Below, in pieces: positions 6,287 to 13,179 of a stretch of DNA of 21,797 bases (the stretch's first letter is position 1; every line of letters starts with the position of its first letter). The notes below the pieces were generated by a model that was given only the letters and a program-made list of their open reading frames with translations, did no database searches and had not been told where the DNA came from. The translations under genes and the position numbers were made by a program. The stretch comes from Acidilobaceae archaeon (GTDB lineage: Archaea > Thermoproteota > Thermoprotei_A > Sulfolobales > Acidilobaceae), in the NCBI GenBank assembly GCA_027057815.1, contig JALURD010000220.1:1-21797 (forward strand), in the 5' to 3' direction.

Positions 6287-7876
6287 TCAAGCTAACCTCT
6301 TAGACTCCTTTACAGACTTTGCAGGCTTCCTTGTAACATGCACGTCTATTGGATGATGCGGAGGTAAACCTATTTTAATGGCGAGGCTTCTGATAACCTT
6401 AGATGCTTCCTTCTTACTTATTCTTTGGTGTGTAGCGATAAGTATATCCACGTCTCCTGCTCTATGAATTTCACGGCGTGCTATGCTTCCAACTAGATAT
6501 ATTTCTGCGTCTCTGAAAACTTCCTTTACAGCGTGAACGAGATTGGGTAACCATTTCTCCCATTCAAAGATAAGTTTCTCTCTTTCCTCGAGCCTCCAAT
6601 CTACATATTTAGGTAGCCTCCGTCCCGTTGCGGCTCTATAAGAAGCTTCTGCTAGGAAAGATCCTATAATGAGAATGGCTAGAACAGCGAGTTGGCTGGG
6701 GTTAATCAACGTCATTCTATAAATAAGGATATTTAGGGCAAGCAATGATAGTATTGTTCCAAGCAAGGTTATGAACGGGTTAGCCCCTGTCTTCCATCTA
6801 AGCCTATAGGCAGCGTAGTTGACTGCTGCGAACACTATCAGGAAGCCCCCACTACCAGCTGCCGATATAGTCTCCAGGCTAGCGCCCAAGGCTAAGGCAA
6901 GGCTAAGTGTAGCAATTATCAGGAGACCCTCGTAGGCACCATGCCAGACACGTTTCCCGAGGACTTTCGGTACTTGTCCATATTTTGCTATGATATATGA
7001 CATTCTCGCTGTGCCATAGAGGGTTGCATTGATTGCTGAGCCTGTACTGGCGAGGGCCGCGGCTACCACTAGGGCGACGCCTGCCATGCCGAGAACCGGT
7101 TTAACCAGGATGGCCAAGGCATAATCCCTAGCCTTTGCTACTGTCTCAGGGGATAATGCTCCCGCGGCTACGAGGGCTATAAGGATGTACACGCTTACAA
7201 CTGTAGCTACGCTAGCGTATAGGGCTCTGCGGAGCGTTGTCAAGCTCTCAACGTCGCCAGCGGTATTGGCTACAAGCTCGAAGCCCTCGTAGGCGAGGAA
7301 TATTATCATGCCGCCCGCTACTATACTTGAAGGTGGCGGCCACTTGCTCGGCGATAAGCGGCTCCAGTCAACGAGTCCTAGACTTACTATCACCACGAAG
7401 ATTAGGATTGAGAGCTTGAAAGCTACTAAAGCTAATTCTAGCCTGCCGCTAATTATCGAACCTAGCATGTTAACAAGTGTCAGGGAAGCCACTATGAAGA
7501 CTGTCAGAGCTATATAGGCTATGCTATAATGGCTTGGAAGAAGGCTTGCTCCATAGCTGGCAAATGCATGCGCGTAAAGAGCAATCATTACTATGTAAGA
7601 TGCCAGCAGCATAATGTTCAGACCGCCGCTTAAGACGCCATCGCCGTATCCCTGGACTAGAAACTCTATGGTACCCCCCTCACTGGGGAAGCGGGAAGAA
7701 AGCTTAGCGTAGGAATACGAAGTTATGAGAGCTACAAGACCAGCCAGGAGAAACGCTAGAGGTGCAGCGCCATCAGCGAGTTCGAGGCTCAAGCCTAAAA
7801 CCGCGAAAATGCCACCTCCTATCATTCCGCCGACGCCGATAGCAAAAACCTCCCAAAAGCCTAGTTCCTTCCTCAT
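6287..7876 (-). CDS. APC-family amino-acid permease fused to a nucleotidyltransferase domain
   Basis: Residues 1 to about 415 form a 12-helix APC-superfamily transporter. TM1 carries the unwound-helix motif GVGGMIGGGIF, the first loop has PSEGGTIEF, and TM6 has FLAYEGFELVANTAGD. The likely substrate is an amino acid or amine. A cytosolic C-terminus follows: a linker (about 415-455), then a Polbeta-like minimal nucleotidyltransferase core with Gly463-Ser464, ten residues, Asp475-Val-Asp477, and a third acidic residue Asp511 in HPIDVHV. This matches the hG[GS]x(9-13)Dh[DE]h signature with all metal-binding acidic residues kept. Archaeal APC proteins more often end in a UspA domain, so this fusion is odd. 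The frame is continuous. ATG 7876 follows GGTGATC. It lies 87 nt downstream of the saccharopine-dehydrogenase-like gene on the same strand. Transporter call 0.95, nucleotidyltransferase fold 0.85. Confidence 0.9.
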   Translation of the reverse strand: MRKELGFWEVFAIGVGGMIGGGIFAVLGLSLELADGAAPLAFLLAGLVALITSYSYAKLSSRFPSEGGTIEFLVQGYGDGVLSGGLNIMLLASYIVMIALYAHAFASYGASLLPSHYSIAYIALTVFIVASLTLVNMLGSIISGRLELALVAFKLSILIFVVIVSLGLVDWSRLSPSKWPPPSSIVAGGMIIFLAYEGFELVANTAGDVESLTTLRRALYASVATVVSVYILIALVAAGALSPETVAKARDYALAILVKPVLGMAGVALVVAAALASTGSAINATLYGTARMSYIIAKYGQVPKVLGKRVWHGAYEGLLIIATLSLALALGASLETISAAGSGGFLIVFAAVNYAAYRLRWKTGANPFITLLGTILSLLALNILIYRMTLINPSQLAVLAILIIGSFLAEASYRAATGRRLPKYVDWRLEEREKLIFEWEKWLPNLVHAVKEVFRDAEIYLVGSIARREIHRAGDVDILIATHQRISKKEASKVIRSLAIKIGLPPHHPIDVHVTRKPAKSVKESKRLA

Positions 7877-7922
7877 ATGCTGATCACCATTCCCGGCTTA
7901 TGCTTGGATCATGGCTCATGGG

Positions 7923-7930
7923 AGTTTATT
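7923..7930 (-). promoter_or_regulatory. Possible TATA box for the permease gene
   Basis: On the minus strand AATAAACT, reading from 7930 to 7923, would place the start of transcription near 7900 and give a leader of about 24 nt with the GGTGATC ribosome binding site. Read-through from the upstream dehydrogenase gene is also possible. Confidence 0.35.
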
Positions 7931-7963
7931 GGGGGAGGGAATGGGATGTGGTATAAGATAAGC

Positions 7964-9103
7964 TTAGAGTTGGTAACGGTCTTCGATAATCTCGACGGGT
8001 TGTTTCAATTTCTCTAGCTCTACGCCTCTTTGGTTTATGTAATCTAAGACGTACTCTGCCAAGTTGCCTTTCAGGGCTAGTTCTTCTGGTGCAACAACGC
8101 CTGGCCCTTCAAGTCTACCTCTGGCTAAAAGGTCGGTTGCAGCGGCCTGGAAGCTAGCAGTGGCGATGGACATGGCTGTCCATTCGTCGCTATGCTCAAC
8201 TATAGCTCGGAAGCCAGCCCATTCGTCGCCGTTCCACGCCTCGGTGATGAGTATAACGAGGTCCTTGTAGCCGGTTAGCCTCGACTCCAAGAGTTTGGCA
8301 AGTAGCCTGCGTGGGGCAACAGAACAGCCTCCGACCGTTATGGGCGACTCATCGAGCATGTTTATATGGAGTAGCTCCTTTATTACTCTAGCGTGGCCGG
8401 GCCATCTAAGCGTATACTCTATAAGCATTTCGAGGCCTGATAGATTCCTCAACATAGTCCTAAGGCCGTCCGTGGGTATAGCCTCCATGTCGCCTATTCC
8501 AGGGATCCTGACCGTAATCACATGAGAAAGAGGGTCAACACTCTCCACCCTGCCATTTCTGATATATCTAGCCTTTCTGAGGTACTCGTCAAGCAGGTCC
8601 TCTATGCTCCATGTCGCCGAGAGGCCTAGCGGGGCACTCGGATCAGAGCTTACTCCGCCGACAAGGATCCTAGCCCGTTTGGCATTCATTTCACGTACTA
8701 ACATACCTATTAACATGTTGGAGAGGCCGGGAGCTACGCCAGCGTCTACAACAACGGTTACGCCCTTCTTCCTGGCTAAGTGGTCTATGGTGCTGTAGGG
8801 GTCCTCCGGGGAGAAACTTACGTCGACAGTGTCAACTCCAAGGGTTACTAGGCCGAGGAGCGCCTTATGGCCGACGCTACCTGGTAGAGCGACGGCTGCG
8901 ACGTCTACGTCCTTCACGCTAGCCTTTAGGCCGTCGAGGGCGGTTACGTCGGCGACTTTAACCTCAATGCCCAGGAGCCTCTCTGCTCTATCAGCGGCTG
9001 AAGAGCTTGCATCCACTCCTACGACGTCATACCCGAGGTCCTTTAGCTCCCATGCGAGCCTAAGGCCTATCCTTCCAAGTCCTATGACGGCTATTCTCGA
9101 CAA
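7964..9103 (-). CDS. Saccharopine dehydrogenase-like NAD(P)-dependent oxidoreductase
   Basis: A 379-aa protein with an N-terminal Rossmann fold (IAVIGLGRIG at 4-13, then VVGVDAS with an acidic residue ending beta2, suggesting NAD). It carries the hallmark VVDAGVAPGLSNMLIG segment at about 118-133, the substrate/cofactor region of the saccharopine dehydrogenase family. The rest is the alpha/beta catalytic domain. Family members reduce imines formed between amino acids and aldehydes (saccharopine, carboxynorspermidine); which reaction this one performs cannot be told. Location upstream of an amino-acid permease supports amino-acid metabolism. TTG 9103 is the only start in frame before the Rossmann strand, with GGGTG about 9 nt ahead. 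A minus-strand TATA-like CTTTATTG (9153-9160) fits a start near 9130. Confidence 0.88.
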   Translation of the reverse strand: MSRIAVIGLGRIGLRLAWELKDLGYDVVGVDASSSAADRAERLLGIEVKVADVTALDGLKASVKDVDVAAVALPGSVGHKALLGLVTLGVDTVDVSFSPEDPYSTIDHLARKKGVTVVVDAGVAPGLSNMLIGMLVREMNAKRARILVGGVSSDPSAPLGLSATWSIEDLLDEYLRKARYIRNGRVESVDPLSHVITVRIPGIGDMEAIPTDGLRTMLRNLSGLEMLIEYTLRWPGHARVIKELLHINMLDESPITVGGCSVAPRRLLAKLLESRLTGYKDLVILITEAWNGDEWAGFRAIVEHSDEWTAMSIATASFQAAATDLLARGRLEGPGVVAPEELALKGNLAEYVLDYINQRGVELEKLKQPVEIIEDRYQL

Positions 9104-9152
9104 TCCACAGGGGCACCCGGTAATAGGGTAGCATTGGGAGGCTAAAGCTATT

Positions 9153-9160
9153 CAATAAAG
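9153..9160 (-). promoter_or_regulatory. Possible TATA box for the saccharopine dehydrogenase-like gene
   Basis: CTTTATTG on the minus strand, just beyond the tRNA 3' end, predicts transcription from about 9130 and a leader of about 27 nt. The tRNA promoter could also read through. Confidence 0.35.
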
Positions 9161-9169
9161 GGCCTGTAA

Positions 9170-9284
9170 TGGCGGGCCCGGGGGGATTTGAACCCCCGAC
9201 CACCGGCTCGCCCCCGCAGGCGGGGCGAGCCGAGCCCCGCATGGTTAGGAGGCCGGCGCTCTGTCCTGGCTGAGCTACGGGCCC
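9170..9284 (-). tRNA. tRNA-Arg(CCU) with a 37-nt intron and encoded CCA
   Basis: Read on the minus strand, the acceptor GGGCCCG (9284-9278) pairs perfectly with CGGGCCC (9180-9174). The D stem is GCTC/GAGC, the anticodon stem CCGGC (9256-9252) with GCCGG (9207-9203), and the T arm GGGGG-TTCAAAT-CCCCC. The anticodon CCT is at 9249-9247 and reads AGG, a heavily used Arg codon here. An intron occupies 9245-9209, the canonical 37/38 position. Discriminator G is at 9173 and CCA is encoded at 9172-9170. The mature body is 75 nt without CCA. Confidence 0.95.
9209..9245 (-). other. Archaeal tRNA intron with plausible bulge-helix-bulge
   Basis: This 37-nt GC-rich intron follows A37. Bases C32-U33-C34-C35 can pair with a G-run at the intron 3' end, leaving two 3-nt bulges, U36-A37^A and C-G^A38, each containing a splice point. 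This is the arrangement expected for the tRNA splicing endonuclease. An internal GCGGGG/CCCCGC hairpin closes the intron. Confidence 0.75.
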
Positions 9285-9321
9285 TTGCACCCGTGTGGTT
9301 GTTGGGTTATCCGGGTTGGCT

Positions 9322-9329
9322 CTATAAAT
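9322..9329. promoter_or_regulatory. Shared bidirectional TATA element for tRNA-Arg and FGGY kinase
   Basis: CTATAAAT reads as a TATA box on the plus strand and, reversed, as a TATA-like TTTATAG on the minus strand. It lies about 25 bp before the kinase TTG at 9350 and about 41 bp before the tRNA 5' end at 9284. No second TATA sequence is visible in the 65-bp gap. Confidence 0.55.
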
Positions 9330-9349
9330 CTTCCCCTGGGGCGCGTGGT

Positions 9350-10759
9350 TTGGGGCGGGCTTCTAGGATCTTCGCGGCTGTAGACTTGGGGACGACTACG
9401 GCTAAACTAGTCTTGTTTGATGAAGGGCTTAGGAGGCTGAAGAGGCTGGTGGTCAGGCTCACCTTGAGGAAGTCTGGGTACATGGCGGAGCACGACTCAG
9501 TTGAGGTTGCATCCGTTGTCAGGAACCTCCTAGATAAAGCTGTCGATATGGGGGCCTCGGCTGTGGGCATAGCCACCTACAGGGCTAGCGTTGTTGTATG
9601 GAGGGCTGACACAGGGGAGCCCCTCACAGGCATAGTGACGTGGATGGATAGGCGTGGCGAGTGTGCCTGGCACATGCTTCCCTTAAAAGCTAGGCTAGCA
9701 GCAAGGATCCCCGGTATAGGCCAGGCCTTCACTCCAGAGTCCCCCATGGTCAAGCTAGCAGTCACTGTTGCAAGTAACCGTGGACTCCGGAAGGCCTTAG
9801 CCGAGGGTAAAGCTTTGGCCTGGAATGTCGATGCTTACATTGCTCACAGACTTCTGGGGAGGTACGCTTCCAGCCCTGACAACGCGGCCCTTACAGGACT
9901 CATTGACCCTAGGAACCTGGAGCCGTTTACTCCCGTCCTGCGGATCCTCGGGCTCCCCCAGATTTTGATCCCGGAGATAGTAACCCACGATGAGGTGGTG
10001 GGGGAATGGAGGGGGGTGCCGGTTGCCGTGTTAGCGGCGGACCAGCAGGCCGCCCTCTGGGGGGTAGGTTGCCTGGAGAGGGGCTGCTGGAAGGTGACTC
10101 TAGGTACAGGCTTCTTCGCCGACGCTCCTACGGGCGAGAAGATATACTTCCGCGTTGGGGGAGGACTTATACCCATAATCGCGTACGCCTCCAGCGACAA
10201 GGTGCTGCACGGACTCGAAGCCTACGCGCCAGGCCTTGGAACGGTGACCCAGTGGATCATAGAGGAACTCGCGGGCTCGGACTATAGCCTTCTAGACCCC
10301 TTTAAGTGGGATGGTAGCATAGTAGTTGCGCCTTACGCGTGGAGCCTGAGGACCCCTAAAAGGCTGAGAGGCTCTTGGGTGGTAGCTGGCAGTGGGAGTA
10401 TAACCCGGGAGAGGATAGCTGCGGCGCTCGCAGCATCAATAGCTTCCTCAGCCGTGGGGCTAGTGGAGGCACTGGCGGGGAAGCTCGGCAAGCCGAGAGA
10501 GCTGGTGGTGGGTGGAGGCTTGTCGAGGGTAACCACCCTGGCTGAGGCAATAGCGGGATCCCTCCCTGGCGTTGACGTTAAGGTTAGCCCTGATGGGGAT
10601 GATACCGCAAGGGGCGTAGCCTTCATGGCTGCCAGGAATGCTGGCTATTCGGTATCGATTCAGCAACTCCCACAGGAGGTTGAGGGAAGGCAAGCAAGAC
10701 TACCATCGCTTGAGGAACTGGTGCGGGCGGCTAAAGCGGTTCCCGTGAAGAGGTGCTAG
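9350..10759 (+). CDS. FGGY-family carbohydrate/polyol kinase, glycerol kinase-like
   Basis: A cytosolic ATP-dependent kinase of 469 aa. The N-terminal phosphate loop AAVDLGTTTAK lies at about 9-19. A segment close in form to glycerol kinase (GIATYRASVVVW, then TGEPLTGIVTWMDRR) lies at about 73-102. The catalytic base is Asp231 in ADQQAALWG, the second phosphate loop is VTLGTGFF (about 249-256), and the adenosine motif GGGLSR begins near 388. In E. coli glycerol kinase the corresponding first motif is NQRE with Arg83 and Glu84 holding glycerol; here it is TYRA, so Arg is kept but Glu is Ala. The substrate may therefore be another polyol or sugar. The open frame extends upstream into the tRNA, but TTG 9350 is the last usable start before the fold and matches a leaderless start from the TATA box at 9322. 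A sugar ABC importer follows directly. Confidence 0.9.
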   Translation: MGRASRIFAAVDLGTTTAKLVLFDEGLRRLKRLVVRLTLRKSGYMAEHDSVEVASVVRNLLDKAVDMGASAVGIATYRASVVVWRADTGEPLTGIVTWMDRRGECAWHMLPLKARLAARIPGIGQAFTPESPMVKLAVTVASNRGLRKALAEGKALAWNVDAYIAHRLLGRYASSPDNAALTGLIDPRNLEPFTPVLRILGLPQILIPEIVTHDEVVGEWRGVPVAVLAADQQAALWGVGCLERGCWKVTLGTGFFADAPTGEKIYFRVGGGLIPIIAYASSDKVLHGLEAYAPGLGTVTQWIIEELAGSDYSLLDPFKWDGSIVVAPYAWSLRTPKRLRGSWVVAGSGSITRERIAAALAASIASSAVGLVEALAGKLGKPRELVVGGGLSRVTTLAEAIAGSLPGVDVKVSPDGDDTARGVAFMAARNAGYSVSIQQLPQEVEGRQARLPSLEELVRAAKAVPVKRC

Positions 10760-10835
10760 GGGATTACTCTGAGATATTAGTTGCATCTATCTAAATAATT
10801 TAATTGGAGGTTTCTGAATTATAGGTAATGTTGTG

Positions 10836-10860
10836 TAATGAATTCATTAAGATTTTTAAA
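10836..10860 (+). promoter_or_regulatory. Promoter of the sugar ABC operon with 14-bp palindromic operator candidate
   Basis: TAATGAATTCATTA (10836-10849) is a perfect 14-bp palindrome. It abuts TTTTTAAA (10853-10860), a TATA box that predicts transcription from about 10883, 4 nt before ATG 10887. The palindrome covers the position of the BRE element, so binding there would control recruitment of TFB. The gap 10760-10886 is AT-rich and otherwise empty. Confidence 0.6.
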
Positions 10861-10886
10861 GGTACTATTTACGTAATAGATACAAC

Positions 10887-12212
10887 ATGACAAATCCGTC
10901 CTTGGGGGTTAGGGGCATGGCGTCCAAGACACTTGTGGGAATAGCGGCTCTGGTCGTCGTGATAATCCTGATAGCAGGCGTTTTCCTATACATGGGCAGA
11001 GGAGCTACTGTGGTGTGGGCTTCAACGCAGCTTAATCCGGCGCAGGAGCAAGCCTTCGTTAAAGAGGAGTTGCTTCCGCCATTCACCCAAGAGACGGGGA
11101 TCGAAGTGCAATTCGTGGCAATCTCATATAGTGACCTAGCAACTAGACTGGAGGCTGAAATGCAGGCTGGCAAGGTGACGATAGACCTAATCGGAGACCT
11201 CCATGGAGGCCTCGACCTCTTCGCATCAAAGGGCTGGCTTGAGGATCTGAGCAAGTTCGGGGCCCTTGAGGGCCGCACCTTCCTACCTTCACTGGAGAAG
11301 TTCTCGAACATACACGGGATTAAGGCATACATACCATGGATGACCGCCACCTATGTAATGGTGGTTAATAAGAAGGCCTTCGACTACCTGCCCGAGGGCC
11401 TCACCAAGGACGATGTGATAAAGGGTACAGACAAGTGGACCTACGATGCCCTACTAGCCTGGGCTAAGAAGCTCTACGAGGAGACTGGCAGCCCCAAGCT
11501 GGGCTTCCCCGCAGGTCCTAAGGGCCTCTTCGTTAGGTTCCTCCACGGATATCTCTACCCTGCATTCACTGGAGCCCAGGTGAAGAACTTCAACAGCCCA
11601 GAGGCAGTCCAGATGTGGGAGTACTTAAGGGAGCTATGGAAGTACGTACACCCATCCAGCACGACGTGGGACGCCATGGCTGACCCACTACTACGCGAGG
11701 AAGTATGGATAGCATGGGACCACACAGCCAGGATTAAAGACGCTATAGTACAGAAGCCAGACCAGTTCGTTGTGGTTCCAGTCCCGAAGGGGCCGAAGGG
11801 TAGGGCATTCATCCTAGTAGTCGCGGGCCTAGCGATACCAAAGAACGCTCCCAACGCTGACGCTGCATGGAAGCTCATAGACTACCTCACTAGACCCGAA
11901 GTCCAGGTCAAGGTCCTCGAGAAGGTCGGCTTCTTCCCAACAGTGAAGGAGGCGACGGGTGCGATACCGAGCGGCCCACTCAAGATAATGTCAGAAGGTG
12001 TTGCCACACAGCTAGGCGCGCCTGACGCGCTAGTAGCCATGATACCAAGCCTTGGGCCTAAGGGCGGCGACTTCAAGCAGATATACCTGACAGCGTTCGA
12101 GCAGATAGTCCTCAACAACCAGGATCCAGCCGCAGTCCTGCCTGACCTAGCACAACAGCTCATGAACTTATTCAAGGAGGTAGGCGCGCCTCTACCACCT
12201 CCAGACGCATAG
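10887..12212 (+). CDS. Sugar ABC transporter substrate-binding protein (CUT1 type)
   Basis: A 441-aa extracellular solute-binding protein of family 1. A short basic N-terminus is followed by one hydrophobic helix (about 15-37, LVGIAALVVVIILIAGVFLY) with no lipobox Cys, so it is probably membrane-anchored by that helix or cleaved after it. The mature part begins ATVVWASTQLNPAQEQAF and has the two-lobe pattern, with EMQAGKVTIDLIGDLHGG and AGLAIPKNAPNADAAWKL. ATG 10887 suits a leaderless transcript given the TATA box at 10853. ATG 10917, with GGGGGTTAGGGG ahead, is an alternative giving a protein 10 residues shorter. First gene of a four-gene importer and directly after the FGGY kinase. The ligand cannot be named; a sugar or polyol that the kinase phosphorylates is likely. 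Confidence 0.9.
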   Translation: MTNPSLGVRGMASKTLVGIAALVVVIILIAGVFLYMGRGATVVWASTQLNPAQEQAFVKEELLPPFTQETGIEVQFVAISYSDLATRLEAEMQAGKVTIDLIGDLHGGLDLFASKGWLEDLSKFGALEGRTFLPSLEKFSNIHGIKAYIPWMTATYVMVVNKKAFDYLPEGLTKDDVIKGTDKWTYDALLAWAKKLYEETGSPKLGFPAGPKGLFVRFLHGYLYPAFTGAQVKNFNSPEAVQMWEYLRELWKYVHPSSTTWDAMADPLLREEVWIAWDHTARIKDAIVQKPDQFVVVPVPKGPKGRAFILVVAGLAIPKNAPNADAAWKLIDYLTRPEVQVKVLEKVGFFPTVKEATGAIPSGPLKIMSEGVATQLGAPDALVAMIPSLGPKGGDFKQIYLTAFEQIVLNNQDPAAVLPDLAQQLMNLFKEVGAPLPPPDA

Positions 12213-12218
12213 TACACG

Positions 12219-12300
12219 CCTGGCATAGAACTCCGTACCACGGCCTCGGCTAAGATCCTTCTTTTTCCCCTCCATGACATCCCTATTCCATGATGCCAGG
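12219..12300 (+). promoter_or_regulatory. Intergenic inverted repeat and U-rich tract between binding protein and permease genes
   Basis: CCTGGCAT (12219-12226) pairs perfectly with ATGCCAGG (12293-12300). The right arm covers an ATG and the first bases of the ribosome binding site of the permease gene. A pyrimidine/U-rich tract CCTTCTTTTTCCCC (12258-12270) lies in the loop. Together they could reduce permease expression relative to the binding protein, by partial termination or by masking the start. Confidence 0.4.
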
Positions 12301-12310
12301 GTGTAGTCTG

Positions 12311-13177
12311 GTGAGGGTTGAGAGAGACAAACTGCTCCCCTACATCTTGGTGGCACCCTCGATAGCGTACATGGCGTTCTTCATAGGCTACCCACTCCTG
12401 GAGGGCGTGAGGCTTGCGTTCGTAGACGAGAAGGGGAGATTCACACTAGCGAACATTGAGTACATGTTGTATAGCGTGCACTCCAAGTTCTGGGATGCAC
12501 TCAAGTTCACAACTCTGCTCGCTGGGGTTGTGATACCAATCGAGGTAGCCATCGCGATAGCTCTGGCAATGCTGCTCACGTACAAGTTCAAGGGCAGGGA
12601 CCTCGCTGTATACGTGGTTGTTCTGCCTCTAGTAATAAGTGACGTGGCCGCTGGATTGATATGGTACAGCATGCTTACTGGCGGTGGGTTCCTGAATAAG
12701 CTGCTCCTAAACCTAGGCGTAATCAGTGAGCCGGTAATATTCTTTGGTAGGGAGTATCTGTGGAGAGAGTTTGTGGCAGTAGTATTGGCTGAGGTCTGGA
12801 GATCCACCGCTATAGTGTTCGTGATATTGTTTGCTGGCCTCCAGATGATAAGCGGCGAACTAATAGAGGCAGCCGAAGTCTTCGGGGCTTCGCCCATGCA
12901 GAAGCTTAGGCATATAATACTGCCGCTCCTGAAGCCTAGCCTCCAAGCGGCTCTCATAATCAGGACTCTATTCGCCTTCCAGGTCTTCGGGAGTGTTTGG
13001 ATACTCGCAGGCAGAGACATACCAGTACTCGCAGGCGAAGCCTACTACGAACAGGTAGAGCTACACCACACTGGAGTCGCCGCTCTGTATGCCCTAGTCA
13101 TCGCGTGTATTTCGCTATTCCTCGGGTTCATCTACATCAAGAGCTTCAGGGCCAAGTACCTTGAGGTGGGTGTGTAG
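12311..13177 (+). CDS. Sugar ABC transporter permease 1 (MalF/UgpA type)
   Basis: A 288-aa inner permease subunit of the binding-protein-dependent importer, with six predicted helices beginning at YILVAPSIAYMAFFIGYPLL. The cytoplasmic coupling loop has the EAA motif: LIEAAEVFGASPMQKLRHII at about 184-203. GTG 12311 is chosen because AGGGTG (12298-12303) lies 7 nt ahead. The frame also opens at ATG 12290 and ATG 12293, which lack a ribosome binding site and would add seven or six residues. The second permease begins 2 nt after its stop, so they are translationally coupled. Confidence 0.9.
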   Translation: MRVERDKLLPYILVAPSIAYMAFFIGYPLLEGVRLAFVDEKGRFTLANIEYMLYSVHSKFWDALKFTTLLAGVVIPIEVAIAIALAMLLTYKFKGRDLAVYVVVLPLVISDVAAGLIWYSMLTGGGFLNKLLLNLGVISEPVIFFGREYLWREFVAVVLAEVWRSTAIVFVILFAGLQMISGELIEAAEVFGASPMQKLRHIILPLLKPSLQAALIIRTLFAFQVFGSVWILAGRDIPVLAGEAYYEQVELHHTGVAALYALVIACISLFLGFIYIKSFRAKYLEVGV

Positions 13178-13179
13178 TC

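Noticed and set aside
8246..8252. GTGATGA resembling a C box of a C/D guide RNA
   Set aside because: It is inside a coding gene on the opposite strand and no D or D' box (CTGA) lies at suitable spacing.
9188..9349. Upstream extension of the FGGY kinase frame into the tRNA gene
   Set aside because: It overlaps the tRNA on the opposite strand, the Arg/Pro-rich peptide has no domain character, and the TATA box at 9322 would start transcription after it.
10828..10890. 20-codon frame whose TGA overlaps the binding-protein ATG
   Set aside because: It contains the palindrome and TATA box, so it lies upstream of the predicted transcript start and would not be transcribed from that promoter.
12388..13020. 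Long minus-strand frame of 210 codons opposite permease 1
   Set aside because: The plus-strand frame has clear permease motifs; the antisense frame is a by-product of codon usage and has no start context or recognisable domain.
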